Positions 8,199 to 17,928 are shown, numbered from the stretch's first letter. The stretch is DNA of 64,000 nucleotides from Pirellulales bacterium (GCA_022841705.1 JALHQZ010000010.1:1-64000), one strand, 5' to 3'. Notes: generated by a model not told the origin, from the sequence alone. A program made the numbers and translations.

Positions 8199-11100
8199 AT
8201 GGTGAGGGCGCGGTTGGCGCTGCTGCTGGGATGGTGTGCGCTACTAAGCGCTCAACCTACGGCTGCACAACTCCGCGCATTCCCTGAGGCGGAAGGCTTT
8301 GGCGCGTACGCTTCCGGTGGCCGTGGTGGGGCGGTCTATCACGTTACCAATCTGAACGACTCCGGTGCGGGCAGCTTCCGCGATGCCGTGAGCGCAGGCA
8401 ATCGAACGGTGGTGTTCGATGTGGGAGGGTGGATCGAGCTCGCGTCACCCGTGAGCGTGCAAGACAACATCACCATCGCGGGGCAAACGGCTCCGGGAGA
8501 GGGAATTGGCGTGAAGAACTACGGCGTGAGTTTCTCGAACGCCGACAACGTCATCGCCCGGCATTTTCGCGTGCGGCAAGGACCGTACGTTGATTCGGTC
8601 GGCCGCGATGCGGTGGGTGCGACCACCGCCAGCAACATCATTTTTGATCACCTCTCGGTCTCGTGGGGCCGTGACGAGAACTTTAGTATCACTTCCAGCA
8701 GCAATATCACGATTCAGAATTCCATCATCGCTGAAGGCCTTCTGAACCATTCGATGGGGGGCCTGATCGAATGGAACAACGGCATAAGCATCCATCACAG
8801 CCTTTATATCTCCAATAACGACCGCAATCCGAAGACCAAGGGCATTTTGGATTTCACCAACAACGTGGTCTACAACTGGGGTTCGTTCGTGTATGTGGGC
8901 GAGTCGGCGGGGCTCAGTTACGGCAACGTGGTGAATAACTACTTCATCGCGGGGCCCAGCAGCAGCCAAGTGAACGACCCCATCTCCCGTGGCAACCGCA
9001 ACTACAGCATCTATATCGAGGGCAATTATTTCGATGGAAATTTGAATGGTCAGCTTGATGGTTCGCTGGTCACAGCCGCGACGATCGATGATGAGTTGAC
9101 CTACGTCCCGCAGCGGTTTCCTTACCCGCCGGTCGCTGCCGACACGGCGCAGCGGGCGTACGACAAGGTGCTGAACAAAGTCGGCGCTTCGCTTTCGCGC
9201 GACGCTGTCGATACGCGGCTGGTGAATCATGTCCGCAATCAAGCGGGGCAACTGATTAGCGACCCCGCCGATGTCGGCGGCTGGGGCTTGCTCCCCGGCG
9301 GAGTGGCACCGCTCGATACCGATCAAGATGGCATGCCCGATGCTTGGGAAGTAAGCCGCGGGCTTAATCCCGCCGACGCCGCCGACCGCAACAACCTCAA
9401 TCTGTTTGGTTATACGCGGCTGGAAGAATACCTGAACGATCTTGGCGGGGCCCATACGCCAAAAATTCGCAGCGCCATAAGCGGCGATTGGAGTAGCGCA
9501 GGCAGTTGGACCGAACCGGGAGTTCCAACGGACGACGATAACGTCTTCCTGCGGGGCCACAACCTCGGCTCCAGCTCGACGACGATCTCCGCGCCCGGCG
9601 CTGCGGCGTGGGATGTGCGAATCGGCGGCGAAGGTGCTGCGGCGCTGAACGTAGCAAGCGGCGGAGCACTCGCCGTGAAGAACACGCTGCTGGTGGGAGA
9701 TGCGGGAGGTGGAACGCTCGCCATCAATGGCGGTTCGGTCTCCGCGACGAATGTGGTGCTGGGCTCCTACAGCCACGGCGGTTCGATCTTGGTGGAGAAC
9801 GGCGGCACGCTCGCCAGCAGCTTTGTTGCGCCCGATGGCGTTGGCGGGTCTGTCACCTTGCTGGGCGGCAAGCTCGCGGCGCTAGATAACCTACGGGTCA
9901 GCGCGCCGGTGAATCTTGTTGGCGCCGGGAGCATCGACTCGGCGGGGAATGACGCCACGGTGTCGTCGGTCATCTCGGGCGGGCAGTTGACGAAATCGGG
10001 CGAGGGCCTGCTGACGCTCACCGGGACCAACACCTACAGTGGTGGAACCGTGTTGGCGGGAGGCGTGCTGTCGATTGTTTCAAGCGCGAATATTGGCGGT
10101 GAGGGGACACCGCTGGACTTCCAGGGCGGAACGCTCCGCGTGACGGGCACGGCAGTCGCCGACCTGACCGGTCATTCCGTGAACTGGAGCAGCTTCAATG
10201 GCGGGATCGATGTTGCCACTGCAGGACACACGCTGCGATTTTATGCGCCGTTGAGCGGCAGCGGCACGCTCACCAAAAGCGGCGCGGGAGTGCTGCTGGT
10301 CGACATTCCCAATAGTCACGGCGGCACGGTTGTGGCGGGGGGTGTGCTCCAGGTGCTCGATGATCGGAATCTCGGCGCGCCGATTGCTCCCTTGGGTTTG
10401 GCCGGCGGAACGCTCGAGATTCTGACCGACATCCCCACAACTGTTGCTCGGGCGGTCACCGTTTCCAACGCGAGCACCGTTGATATCGGCACAGGTGGGA
10501 TCGTCACATTTGCCGAACCCGTAGTTGGAATCGGCGCGCTGGCGAAAGCGGGGTCGGGAACGCTCATCCTCAGCGCCGCCAATACTTACAGTGGTTCAAC
10601 CACGATCGCCGCCGGTTCGCTGCAGATTACGCATCCGCTCGCCCTGCAGAATAGCAACGTGAATCTCGCCGGGGGAACGCTCGACCTTGGTGGCCTCGCG
10701 GCGTCAGTCGGCGGGCTCGAGGGCTCAGGCACGATCGATCTCCAAGGGCAACTCCTCACTCTCGGCGGCAGCAATCAAGATTCCACATTCGCGGGGAACC
10801 TTATCAGCTCCGCTGGCGTGGCGTCGGTCGAGAAGGTTGGCTCCGGCGTCAACAATCTCACCGGCACCAACACTTACACCGGCGGAACCGTGTTGCGAAG
10901 CGGCGCGCTGGGAATCACTACTTCGGCAAACATCGGTGGCTCTACGAGCGCCATCACTTTTAGCGGCGGGCTCCTGCGGATCAACGGCACAAGCATGACA
11001 ACCATGGGTGGCCACGTCGTTAACTGGTCCTCGTTTGATGGCGGGTTTGACATTGACGCCAGCGGCAATACTTTTACCGTGAGCCAAGCGATTAGCGGCG

Positions 11101-13373
11101 GCTCAGTAATCAAACAAGGCGCCGGCCGACTTGTCCTGAGCAGCGCTAGCAACAGCTACACCGGCGGCACGCGATTGGAAGCCGGTTCGCTGCAAATCTC
11201 ATCGCTGGCGAGCATCGGCGGCGCGACGGCTGCGCTTACTTTCGACGGTGGTATCTTGCGCACGAGTGGAACGACCATCACTTCGCTCGCCACCAACAAC
11301 GTCAACTGGGCGACGTTTGACGGCGGATTCGACATTTCAACGTCCGGCGCTACGCTCACCCTCACCAATCCGATCGCGGGCGCCGGTTCACTTACCAAGC
11401 TTGGCGCCGGCGCACTGCGGATTAATGTCGCCAATACCTATACGGGCGATACGAACCTCACCGCCGGAACGCTGCTCGTGGCGCATCAAGACGCGCTCGC
11501 GCAAACCAATCTTGTGCCCGGGGGTGGAACGCTCGCTGTGACGGGAGTGACCTCGCTGAACATCGGCGGGCTGAAAGGCTCCGGCGCGCTCGCCCTTGGC
11601 GCTTACACAGTGAGTGTTGGTGGCAACGATCAAGATGGAACCTATTCGGGCGTGCTCAGCACCAGTTCAACTTCCAGCCAGTTCAATAAAGTGGGCGCCG
11701 GTACGCTCGCGCTTACCGGCAGCAGTTCCTACAATCGGCCGATTGTGATTCAGCAAGGGGCAATCGCGGTCAGCAGTGTAGCGTTGGCAGGGTCAAATAG
11801 TTCGCTCGGCACGGGCGCTTCGGCGTCAATGCTGGTATTCGATGGCGGCCGACTCGTCTACACCGGAACCTCAACCGGCACCACCGATCGCCTTTTCACG
11901 GTCACGGCCAACGGCGGCACGATCGAAGCGGCGGGCACCGGCAAACTGGCCCTCACCGGCGCCGGAAGCATCACGCAAAGTGGCGCCGGCGACCGCACCT
12001 TCACATTGATGGGAGTCAACGCCGATTGCGAATTCCGCTTCGCGTTGGGCGATCCCACCAGCGGGAAAACGACTTTCCGCAAAGATGAAGGGGGCCGCTG
12101 GATCATGAGCGGTGCCGCGAACACGCTCACCTACTCGGGCGACACGGTGATCGATGCCGGCATTTTGATTCTCAACGGCAACGCGCGCCTGCCGTTTGGC
12201 GCCGGCAAGGGGAACTTGGTCATCAACGCGGGCCAGTTTGAAATGAATGGCCGCGATATGTCGATTAACGGCCTGTACGGCGCCGGCAACATTCAAAATC
12301 GCACCAGCACCAAAACGCTCACACTCGGCAACGCCAACGCGAATGGAGACTTTAGTGGCGTGGTGAGCAACACCGGGGGCGGCGCCAGTACGCAGCTTCT
12401 TAACGTCACCAAAGTGGGCTCCGGCACGCAAGTCTTCCGCGGGTTTAACACCTACGGCGGCGTTACCGATGTGCAAGCGGGAACCTTAGTGCTGTCCAGT
12501 CACTCGGCCGCCGGTTTTAGTTCGCTTTTGGCCAGCGCGGGAACGCTGCGAGTTGATCCAGGGGAAAACTCGGCGCTACAGCTCTTTAAGACAATCGGCA
12601 TCGGCGGAACCCCGACCGCGCCGACCGGCGTGATCGACATTGTGAGCGGCGGCTTCATTGCATCGAAACTCGCAGGCGCTTCCGCGGCGACGTTCCTCGC
12701 GTGGCAGGACGCCGGGCGGGCGCCGGGCGGCAGGGGCTTGGTCAGTAGTTGGGTGACTTCTCATCCGACGTTCGGACTAGCGATCGTGGATAACGCTAGC
12801 TTGGGGTTAACAAGTTTTCATGGCCGCAGCGTCACGGCCGATTCGCTGATCGTGTCGCCAGCAATCCACGGCGACGCCAATCTCGACGACGTCGTGAGCT
12901 TTGCCGATCTGCTGCAAGTTGCCACGCACTACGGTGCGTCGAGCGGATTGTGGAATCAAGGCGACTTCAATGCGGACCGCTTGATTGACAGTCGCGACCT
13001 TGCGCTACTCGAGCAGCAGTCGGGATTGTCGCCCGAAGATTTCTCCGCCTCGTGGACAATGGCCCGTAACATGGCGCCGCTGAACGGCGATTACAATTCG
13101 AATGGCGCCGTCGACGCCGCCGACTACACGCTGTGGCGCGATGCATTCGGCGCCGCGGCGGGGACGCTGATCAACGATCCCAACGTGGCAGCACCGATTG
13201 GCCCCGCACAGCTCACGACCTGGCGTGTGAACTACGGCGCCGCTCGCACTGTCGGTGCGAGCGTGAAGGCAGTTGCCGAACCAGCCTCGGCATTGCTCGG
13301 GCTGGGCTTTTTCTCGCTGGCGCCGGGGAGCTTCGCGAGCCGTTGGCGCAGCCGGACTCGAAGCCGCAATTGA
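8199..13373 (+). CDS. secreted pectate lyase with autotransporter-type repeats, dockerin and PEP-CTERM
   Basis: 1725 aa from ATG 8199, chosen because it begins a clean signal peptide (MVRARLALLLGWCALLSAQ, cut after PTAAQ); an in-frame ATG at 8157 adds 14 residues. Residues about 25-400 are a right-handed beta-helix of polysaccharide lyase family 1 (FPEAEGFGAYASGGRGG, NITIAGQTAPGEGIGV, IIFDHLSVSWG). A G8-like strand region (GDWSSAGSWTEPGVPT, about 425) follows, then some nine autotransporter-associated repeats (about 600-1435; for example TYSGGTVLAGGVLSI, TYTGGTVLRSGALGI). Three longer units within these share VNWSSFDGGFDI. A dockerin-like pair (about 1554-1654) and a tail AVAEPASALLGLGFF...RSRTRSRN follow; the tail is a PEP-CTERM signal with VAEP instead of VPEP. 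The protein is presumably exported, sorted by exosortase and attached to the cell surface. Pectate lyases cleave polygalacturonate by beta-elimination. Confidence 0.88.
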   Translation: MVRARLALLLGWCALLSAQPTAAQLRAFPEAEGFGAYASGGRGGAVYHVTNLNDSGAGSFRDAVSAGNRTVVFDVGGWIELASPVSVQDNITIAGQTAPGEGIGVKNYGVSFSNADNVIARHFRVRQGPYVDSVGRDAVGATTASNIIFDHLSVSWGRDENFSITSSSNITIQNSIIAEGLLNHSMGGLIEWNNGISIHHSLYISNNDRNPKTKGILDFTNNVVYNWGSFVYVGESAGLSYGNVVNNYFIAGPSSSQVNDPISRGNRNYSIYIEGNYFDGNLNGQLDGSLVTAATIDDELTYVPQRFPYPPVAADTAQRAYDKVLNKVGASLSRDAVDTRLVNHVRNQAGQLISDPADVGGWGLLPGGVAPLDTDQDGMPDAWEVSRGLNPADAADRNNLNLFGYTRLEEYLNDLGGAHTPKIRSAISGDWSSAGSWTEPGVPTDDDNVFLRGHNLGSSSTTISAPGAAAWDVRIGGEGAAALNVASGGALAVKNTLLVGDAGGGTLAINGGSVSATNVVLGSYSHGGSILVENGGTLASSFVAPDGVGGSVTLLGGKLAALDNLRVSAPVNLVGAGSIDSAGNDATVSSVISGGQLTKSGEGLLTLTGTNTYSGGTVLAGGVLSIVSSANIGGEGTPLDFQGGTLRVTGTAVADLTGHSVNWSSFNGGIDVATAGHTLRFYAPLSGSGTLTKSGAGVLLVDIPNSHGGTVVAGGVLQVLDDRNLGAPIAPLGLAGGTLEILTDIPTTVARAVTVSNASTVDIGTGGIVTFAEPVVGIGALAKAGSGTLILSAANTYSGSTTIAAGSLQITHPLALQNSNVNLAGGTLDLGGLAASVGGLEGSGTIDLQGQLLTLGGSNQDSTFAGNLISSAGVASVEKVGSGVNNLTGTNTYTGGTVLRSGALGITTSANIGGSTSAITFSGGLLRINGTSMTTMGGHVVNWSSFDGGFDIDASGNTFTVSQAISGGSVIKQGAGRLVLSSASNSYTGGTRLEAGSLQISSLASIGGATAALTFDGGILRTSGTTITSLATNNVNWATFDGGFDISTSGATLTLTNPIAGAGSLTKLGAGALRINVANTYTGDTNLTAGTLLVAHQDALAQTNLVPGGGTLAVTGVTSLNIGGLKGSGALALGAYTVSVGGNDQDGTYSGVLSTSSTSSQFNKVGAGTLALTGSSSYNRPIVIQQGAIAVSSVALAGSNSSLGTGASASMLVFDGGRLVYTGTSTGTTDRLFTVTANGGTIEAAGTGKLALTGAGSITQSGAGDRTFTLMGVNADCEFRFALGDPTSGKTTFRKDEGGRWIMSGAANTLTYSGDTVIDAGILILNGNARLPFGAGKGNLVINAGQFEMNGRDMSINGLYGAGNIQNRTSTKTLTLGNANANGDFSGVVSNTGGGASTQLLNVTKVGSGTQVFRGFNTYGGVTDVQAGTLVLSSHSAAGFSSLLASAGTLRVDPGENSALQLFKTIGIGGTPTAPTGVIDIVSGGFIASKLAGASAATFLAWQDAGRAPGGRGLVSSWVTSHPTFGLAIVDNASLGLTSFHGRSVTADSLIVSPAIHGDANLDDVVSFADLLQVATHYGASSGLWNQGDFNADRLIDSRDLALLEQQSGLSPEDFSASWTMARNMAPLNGDYNSNGAVDAADYTLWRDAFGAAAGTLINDPNVAAPIGPAQLTTWRVNYGAARTVGASVKAVAEPASALLGLGFFSLAPGSFASRWRSRTRSRN

Positions 13374-13427
13374 ACAGGAAGAAGTTGCGATTTGTCGGCG
13401 CCAAGCGCGGACTAACAGCGAATCGCG

Positions 13428-13500
13428 GGAGGAGGGAATCGAACCCCGACGAATTCACCGAGGAAGCCGTCGCTTTCCAATGTAGGCGACGCAAAATGCA
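13428..13500 (-). other. tRNA-like 3' fragment (serine-type?)
   Basis: On the minus strand GGGGTTCGATTCCCTCCTCC resembles a T-arm plus acceptor 3' strand. It is preceded by ATTGGAAA, which looks like a GGA anticodon loop, and a long variable-arm-like stretch. No D-arm or 5' acceptor strand was found, and one T-stem pair is broken. It may be a degraded tRNA-Ser end left by an integrated element. Weak. Confidence 0.25.
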
Positions 13501-13604
13501 GCACACTTTGGAGCTCTCTCATCCAAGACCTCGGATTTGCCGTAATAGCAACAGCGTGGGATAAGCTCTCAAAAGCCACAAAGGAAACTCGTTCGACTGG
13601 CTAG

Positions 13605-13823
13605 CGGGGACTCGAGCCGAACCTCAAAGAAGTCCGAGTTGATCTCCGTCAAGCCGGCGACCTGGGCGTCGCCGAGTGGTCGCAAGTCCGCGCTGTCGAC
13701 CAACGACCAAGCCTGATCACGGTTAATGGCGCCAACCTTGAAGCGTTTGTCGAGGCGATCCGGAGATCGCTCACAGCCGAAGACCTGAGACGGCTGATCG
13801 AGTTGTTGGCGGGTCGTGGCTGA
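13605..13823 (+). pseudogene. remnant of a small unknown protein
   Basis: An open frame of 72 codons without a start codon (preceded by TAG) ends VNGANLEAFVEAIRRSLTAE, DLRRLIELLAGRG. The amphipathic composition and charged heptads look like real protein rather than a shadow, but the family is not recognised. With the flanking tRNA-like fragment and the broken membrane gene at 13849-14045, it suggests a site of past insertion or deletion. Confidence 0.3.
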
Positions 13824-13848
13824 TCAAATTTGCGTACGCCGGGAAGTC

Positions 13849-14045
13849 TTAGGATTGCTTCGCGGAAGCGACTGCTTTCCTCCACACGCCCCACAGCTTG
13901 ATCGCCGCGAACCCACCCGCGACCAATAAACCGATCGTGACGAAACCGTACAGAGCGTATGTAAGTTTGGAAGGAGCATCAAGAGGGCGATCATGCTGTC
14001 GTCGATGTGACCGCGCAGACTGCTGAGGTGGCCAACATCGCCCAC
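13849..14045 (-). pseudogene. small single-helix membrane protein, apparently frameshifted
   Basis: One minus-strand frame gives GDVGHLSSLRGHIDDSMIAL from a GTG at 14045. The neighbouring frame then gives APSKLTYALYGFVTIGLLVA, GGFAAIKLWGVWRKAVASAKQS and a stop at 13849. Joined, they would make a ~65-aa protein with one membrane helix and a basic C-terminus. The shift would be near 13985. Family unknown; no ribosome site seen. Confidence 0.3.
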
Positions 14046-14160
14046 TGTTCTGGAAAGGCGCTACCAGCTGGTGTTCGTCCCACTGACGCTAGTCGCAGCT
14101 GGCAGTTCCCTGCCGCCTCAATCAGAAGATTTTGCGGACATCCGGTGGCAAGGCCACTAC

Positions 14161-15117
14161 TCACTGGCCACCGACGTGTGCCTCCGCGGCGAACCAGTCG
14201 GCAGGCAGTGGTTTCTCGTCTTGCAGGCTCAAGGTGATCCGGCATGGAATCGGACTACCTTGGACCTTGGCGTCGTCGAACACAATTCGATGCGGCACGC
14301 CTGTCTCGGCGTCGGCCCAGATGTCGATGGTTTTTGGCCCTTTGACCCATCGCGAATTTCGGCTAGCCAGAATGTTCATCTGGTGGCCATCATGTTTGAA
14401 CTCCGAGTCGGAGTCGCTTTGTTCTACTCGATAGTCACTGCGGATTCGTTCGAGAGTTCCCCGAAGATCGGTGAACGGCACGTCGGCCATCAGCGGCGGC
14501 ATGGAGATTCGGCCGGCCCCTAGTCCGTCCCGCACTTCCTCGACGCGACCTCGGCGGACCCGCCAGCTTTGGCGACCGTTAAACCCGTCGTAGGCCCATC
14601 CGCCGTGCGGATCGCGTCGAGCCAGGACGTACTGATTGCCATCTCGCAAGTAGAGCACTGCCTCATCGAGTCCCGGACGCGGAGCGGTTCCGAGGTCTTG
14701 CGGAGCGTGAGGTCCGCGCGACTTCGGAAGCTCTTGTAGCGAAATGCGATAGGTACGGTCGCCTGGCGCGCCAAGCGTAGCCAGTATTCTGTTGATCGAA
14801 GCGGCGGCCGTGGACGGAGTGGAGGTCAGCGCCCAGAGACCGATAATGATGCAAACTGCCGCCGCCATCATGCTGAGCGGACGAACCCAGCGAATTCCCG
14901 TGCGAGTGCGCCGGACGACGGACAGAAGTTGCTGACCGGCTTGACCTTCGGTACTCGACTGGCGACCAACTTCTGCGATCACTCGTTGAATGCGATCGTC
15001 CCGACGCTGAATCGCATGCTCTTCGTAGACATGCGAAAGCAGCGCATGAACTAACCGATCATCGCCTTCGAGCGACGACTTTTCAAACGGGAAGTCATTT
15101 TGATCGTCGGGGGTCAT
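14161..15117 (-). CDS. membrane-anchored anti-sigma-like protein
   Basis: 318 aa. The ATG at 15117 overlaps the stop of the ECF sigma factor by four bases (ATGA), so the two are translationally coupled, the standard arrangement for sigma/anti-sigma pairs. An acidic cytoplasmic N-terminal part (1-75) with a helical stretch ALLSHVYEEHAIQRRDDRIQ is followed by one membrane helix (LSMMAAAVCIIIGLWALTS) and a ~210-aa presumably periplasmic domain with DAVL-type beta strands and WADAETGVPHRIVFDD. That last part resembles the outer-membrane lipoprotein-sorting-like (LolA-type) fold seen in other planctomycete anti-sigma partners. No zinc-binding HxxxCxxC motif is seen. The anti-sigma role is inferred from position and topology. 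Confidence 0.7.
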   Translation of the reverse strand: MTPDDQNDFPFEKSSLEGDDRLVHALLSHVYEEHAIQRRDDRIQRVIAEVGRQSSTEGQAGQQLLSVVRRTRTGIRWVRPLSMMAAAVCIIIGLWALTSTPSTAAASINRILATLGAPGDRTYRISLQELPKSRGPHAPQDLGTAPRPGLDEAVLYLRDGNQYVLARRDPHGGWAYDGFNGRQSWRVRRGRVEEVRDGLGAGRISMPPLMADVPFTDLRGTLERIRSDYRVEQSDSDSEFKHDGHQMNILASRNSRWVKGPKTIDIWADAETGVPHRIVFDDAKVQGSPIPCRITLSLQDEKPLPADWFAAEAHVGGQ

Positions 15118-15668
15118 GCCGCCCTCTCCGTTTCAGGGAAGACTCCCTTGCTTGAGAGACAGTCCGCCAATTGCCGTCGAGCTCGTTGGAGCCTCTTTTG
15201 CACGGCGCTGGTCGAGGCGTGGAGTCGTTTGGCGATTGTTTCGGCCGAGTAAGATTGTCGGTAGTGGAGGTCCACTGGTTCGCGGTAAAGCGGATCGAGT
15301 CTTTCGATGCATTCCAGGAGCGCAGCAATCTTATCGTCGAACGTGTCCCCCGGACGCCGTTCAAGATGCGTCAGTCGCCGGTCGAGTAGCTCCAAAACCT
15401 CGTTCGACACAACGACTTGCCTCGATGCTAAGCGACCGTGAGCCAGCACAACATTGCGGGCAATGCCCCGAAGCCAAGCCCCGAACGGAAGCTGTCGGTC
15501 GTAGTCGCCGATTCGTCGCCAAGCTACAAGCATGGTTTCCTGGAATAAGTCGTCGACTGCCGAACGGTCGTCGACCGCGGCGCGCAGATAGGCGGTCAGG
15601 GCATCGGCATTCTCCCGAGCCAGGATTTCAAACAGCGAGAGTGAACTAGCGGCGGATTCAATTGCCAA
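15114..15668 (-). CDS. ECF RNA polymerase sigma factor
   Basis: 184 aa with region 2 (DDRSAVDDLFQETMLVAWRR, LPFGAWLRGIARN) and region 4 (LDPLYREPVDLHYRQSYSAE, TIAKRLHASTSAVQKRLQRA). Binds core RNA polymerase and directs it to its own promoters. Divergent from the sulfatase operon starting at 15857 and coupled to the anti-sigma gene downstream; the sulfatase genes are plausible targets (inference from position). Confidence 0.88.
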   Translation of the reverse strand: MAIESAASSLSLFEILARENADALTAYLRAAVDDRSAVDDLFQETMLVAWRRIGDYDRQLPFGAWLRGIARNVVLAHGRLASRQVVVSNEVLELLDRRLTHLERRPGDTFDDKIAALLECIERLDPLYREPVDLHYRQSYSAETIAKRLHASTSAVQKRLQRARRQLADCLSSKGVFPETERAA

Positions 15669-15856
15669 ATCTGGTTCCCCGTGAATTCAACGCATTTCAC
15701 CTCCCTATTGTCATGAAATTCAGCTCCAAGGACAAGAAAATCAGAAAACGCGAAAAAAAGTTGTCCACATTGACTCGCGGCGGCGCAAAGAGGGGGGAAA
15801 CAAACCCTGCCTGTGCCCTTCTACTCCAGAGAGTGTCCGCAAAGATAAACTTCGAC

Positions 15857-17215
15857 ATGCAGCAGCTCATTTTGTTTAACGTCGGTCTCGTTCTGGCATG
15901 TATGCCGCAATTGCACGCGGCTGACTTATCGCGGCTCAATGTCGTGATCATTGTCACCGACGACCACGGGTTCGGCGACATTGGCTGGAACAACCCGGAG
16001 GTAAAGAGCCCGCATCTCGACGCGCTTGCCCGCGACGGCGTGCGGCTGGACCGCTACTATGCCAATCCGATTTGCAGCGTCACGCGAGCGGCGCTGATGA
16101 CCGGCATCGCCTCGGCGAAGACCGGCGTGGGGAACTCGACTGGGCTCGACCTCAAATATCGCATTCTGCCGCAAGCCTTCCATGACGCCGGCTACCAGAC
16201 GTGGATGTGCGGAAAGTGGCATCTCGGCGGACCCGCCGATAGCCAGCGGAGCGGCGTTGAATACTACCCACACTCTCGCGGGTTCGAGCAGTTCTACGGA
16301 CACCTCGGCGGCGCGATTGACTACTTCACGCACATCCGCAAAGACACCGGCGAACTTGACTGGCAACGCAACGGCAGGAACGTCGAGGAAGTGGGCTTTT
16401 CAACCGATCTGCTCGTCGAGGATGCCGTCCGCCATATTCGCGAGCGAGACTCCCAGCGGCCGTTCTTGCTGTACCTGGCGTTCAATGCGGTCCACGGTCC
16501 GCTGCAGCCTCCCCCTTCGGCGCCGGAGTTGTCGAAACGCGATCGTCGAGCCGTCTTGCTGGCGAATCTCGCCCATATGGACGCGGCGGTGGGGAGGCTG
16601 ATGTCATGCCTCGACGATGAGGGCCTGCATAACGACACGCTTGTACTCTTTTGCGGCGACAACGGAGGCCAGCTCAATCAAGGCGCTAACAACGGCCCCC
16701 TGCGAGGAGAAAAGGGCGCCACGTTTGAAGGGGGAATTCGCGTGCCAGCCGCAATACGACTACCCGGCGTCCTGCCGAAGGGCGTTACGACCCAACAGTT
16801 TCTCTGCGCCATGGACGTCTTCCCCACGCTCTGCGCCGCCGCGGGAATCCCGACGGGCGTCGACGAGCCGCTGGACGGCGTCGATCTGTGGGAGGCACTC
16901 TCGCAAAACGAGGAGCAGGAACGCCCCTCCTTCCTGATGGGAAACAAGGACGTCGCGTGCTTCGCTCCGCCGTGGAAACTCATTGTTCCCGGGCGCGGCG
17001 AGACTCCGCTCTTGTTCAACATTGTCGACGATCCGAAGGAACAGCGCGACGAGGCCGCTGCACATCCGGAGATTGTCGCCGCCTTAACCAAGGAAATCCC
17101 AGAGATGAAGCGTGGGGGAGGCGGCGGAAAGAACCGCCGAGACCCTGGTAGCAAAGGTCGCCAGAAACAGGGAGAGGGCAAGCAGCGAAAGAATCAGCGG
17201 GAGGTACTTCCATGA
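15857..17215 (+). CDS. secreted sulfatase with atypical CSVTR active-site motif
   Basis: 452 aa from ATG 15857, chosen because it starts a signal peptide (MQQLILFNVGLVLACMPQLHA); the frame is open upstream to 15662 but that part is Lys-rich and unlike an export signal. Sulfatase fold: NVVIIVTDDHGFGDIGWN with metal-binding Asp pair, NPICSVTRAALMTG at the formylglycine site, KWHLGG, HGPLQPP and CGDNGG near the second metal site. The canonical motif is C-x-P-x-R; here the Pro is Val. The end is a low-complexity Lys/Gly/Arg tail. First gene of a four-gene operon, overlapping the next by four bases. Removes sulfate esters from polysaccharides, probably in the periplasm or outside. Confidence 0.88.
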   Translation: MQQLILFNVGLVLACMPQLHAADLSRLNVVIIVTDDHGFGDIGWNNPEVKSPHLDALARDGVRLDRYYANPICSVTRAALMTGIASAKTGVGNSTGLDLKYRILPQAFHDAGYQTWMCGKWHLGGPADSQRSGVEYYPHSRGFEQFYGHLGGAIDYFTHIRKDTGELDWQRNGRNVEEVGFSTDLLVEDAVRHIRERDSQRPFLLYLAFNAVHGPLQPPPSAPELSKRDRRAVLLANLAHMDAAVGRLMSCLDDEGLHNDTLVLFCGDNGGQLNQGANNGPLRGEKGATFEGGIRVPAAIRLPGVLPKGVTTQQFLCAMDVFPTLCAAAGIPTGVDEPLDGVDLWEALSQNEEQERPSFLMGNKDVACFAPPWKLIVPGRGETPLLFNIVDDPKEQRDEAAAHPEIVAALTKEIPEMKRGGGGGKNRRDPGSKGRQKQGEGKQRKNQREVLP

Positions 17216-17928
17216 AGCGGTCGCTCGCACCCTATATCGTCGTGTGTTGCGGCGTGCTCGCGCTGGCAGTCGTGGGCGCCTACGGGCAGCGTCCCCGCCC
17301 CGGGGGCGTTCGCAAACCGACGATTGCCGACACGGTGCGGGCCAACATCTATGCCGACAATTGGTTCGTCCTCTACGTCAACGGCGAGATGGTCGCCGTC
17401 GACTCGATCAAGTTCATTCCGCATAACGTCGTCGCAGTCGACCTGCTTCCACAATACCCCATGACGATCGCGGTCCTCGCCCGAGACAATGCTGATCCCA
17501 AGACCGGCATGGAATACGCAAACACCTCGATCGGCGACGGAGGGTTCATCCTCAAATTCGGCGACGGAACAGTGACCAACGCCACTTGGAAAGCGAAGCG
17601 ATTCTCCTGGGGGCCGGTCGGGGGCGACGTTACACGCCCGCAGGTTCGCGATGAAGCGCTGCCTGATAATTGGTTTGCCGTGGATTTTGACGACCGCGAA
17701 TGGGGCCAAGCAACCGAGTATTCCGAGCGCGACGTCGACCCCAAGGAGCCGTTTTACGACCACGACTTTACCGGGGCGAAGTTCATCTGGACGGAGGACC
17801 TTGCGCTCGACAACGCCGTGGTCTTTCGCACGCGCGTTAGTGCGTCCCCGGATGGCAAGCAGCGCTCGGACTTTTCCAACCTCAATAACGTTGTGCCTGA
17901 CGGGCCGCCGAGGCGGCCGCGTCGCTAA
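17212..17928 (+). CDS. secreted protein, carbohydrate-binding-like fold (unknown function)
   Basis: 238 aa with an N-terminal signal (MKRSLAPYIVVCCGVLALAV, cut near YGQ). The body has NIYADNWFVLYVNGEMVAVD and later LPDNWFAVDFDDREWGQA, patterns of galactose-binding-like jelly rolls in which a small-molecule or sugar ligand is held. It starts inside the sulfatase stop (ATGA) and is followed 18 bases later by the YHYH protein, so it is cotranscribed with them. The specific function is not recognised; an accessory role in binding the sulfated substrate is a guess. Confidence 0.65.
   Translation: MKRSLAPYIVVCCGVLALAVVGAYGQRPRPGGVRKPTIADTVRANIYADNWFVLYVNGEMVAVDSIKFIPHNVVAVDLLPQYPMTIAVLARDNADPKTGMEYANTSIGDGGFILKFGDGTVTNATWKAKRFSWGPVGGDVTRPQVRDEALPDNWFAVDFDDREWGQATEYSERDVDPKEPFYDHDFTGAKFIWTEDLALDNAVVFRTRVSASPDGKQRSDFSNLNNVVPDGPPRRPRR

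Noticed and set aside
8445..9776. 443-aa open frame antisense to the pectate lyase
   Set aside because: Mirror of the high third-position GC in the real gene; no signal, motif or ribosome site. The same holds for long antisense frames at 4628-5599, 5963-6763 and 53124-54095.
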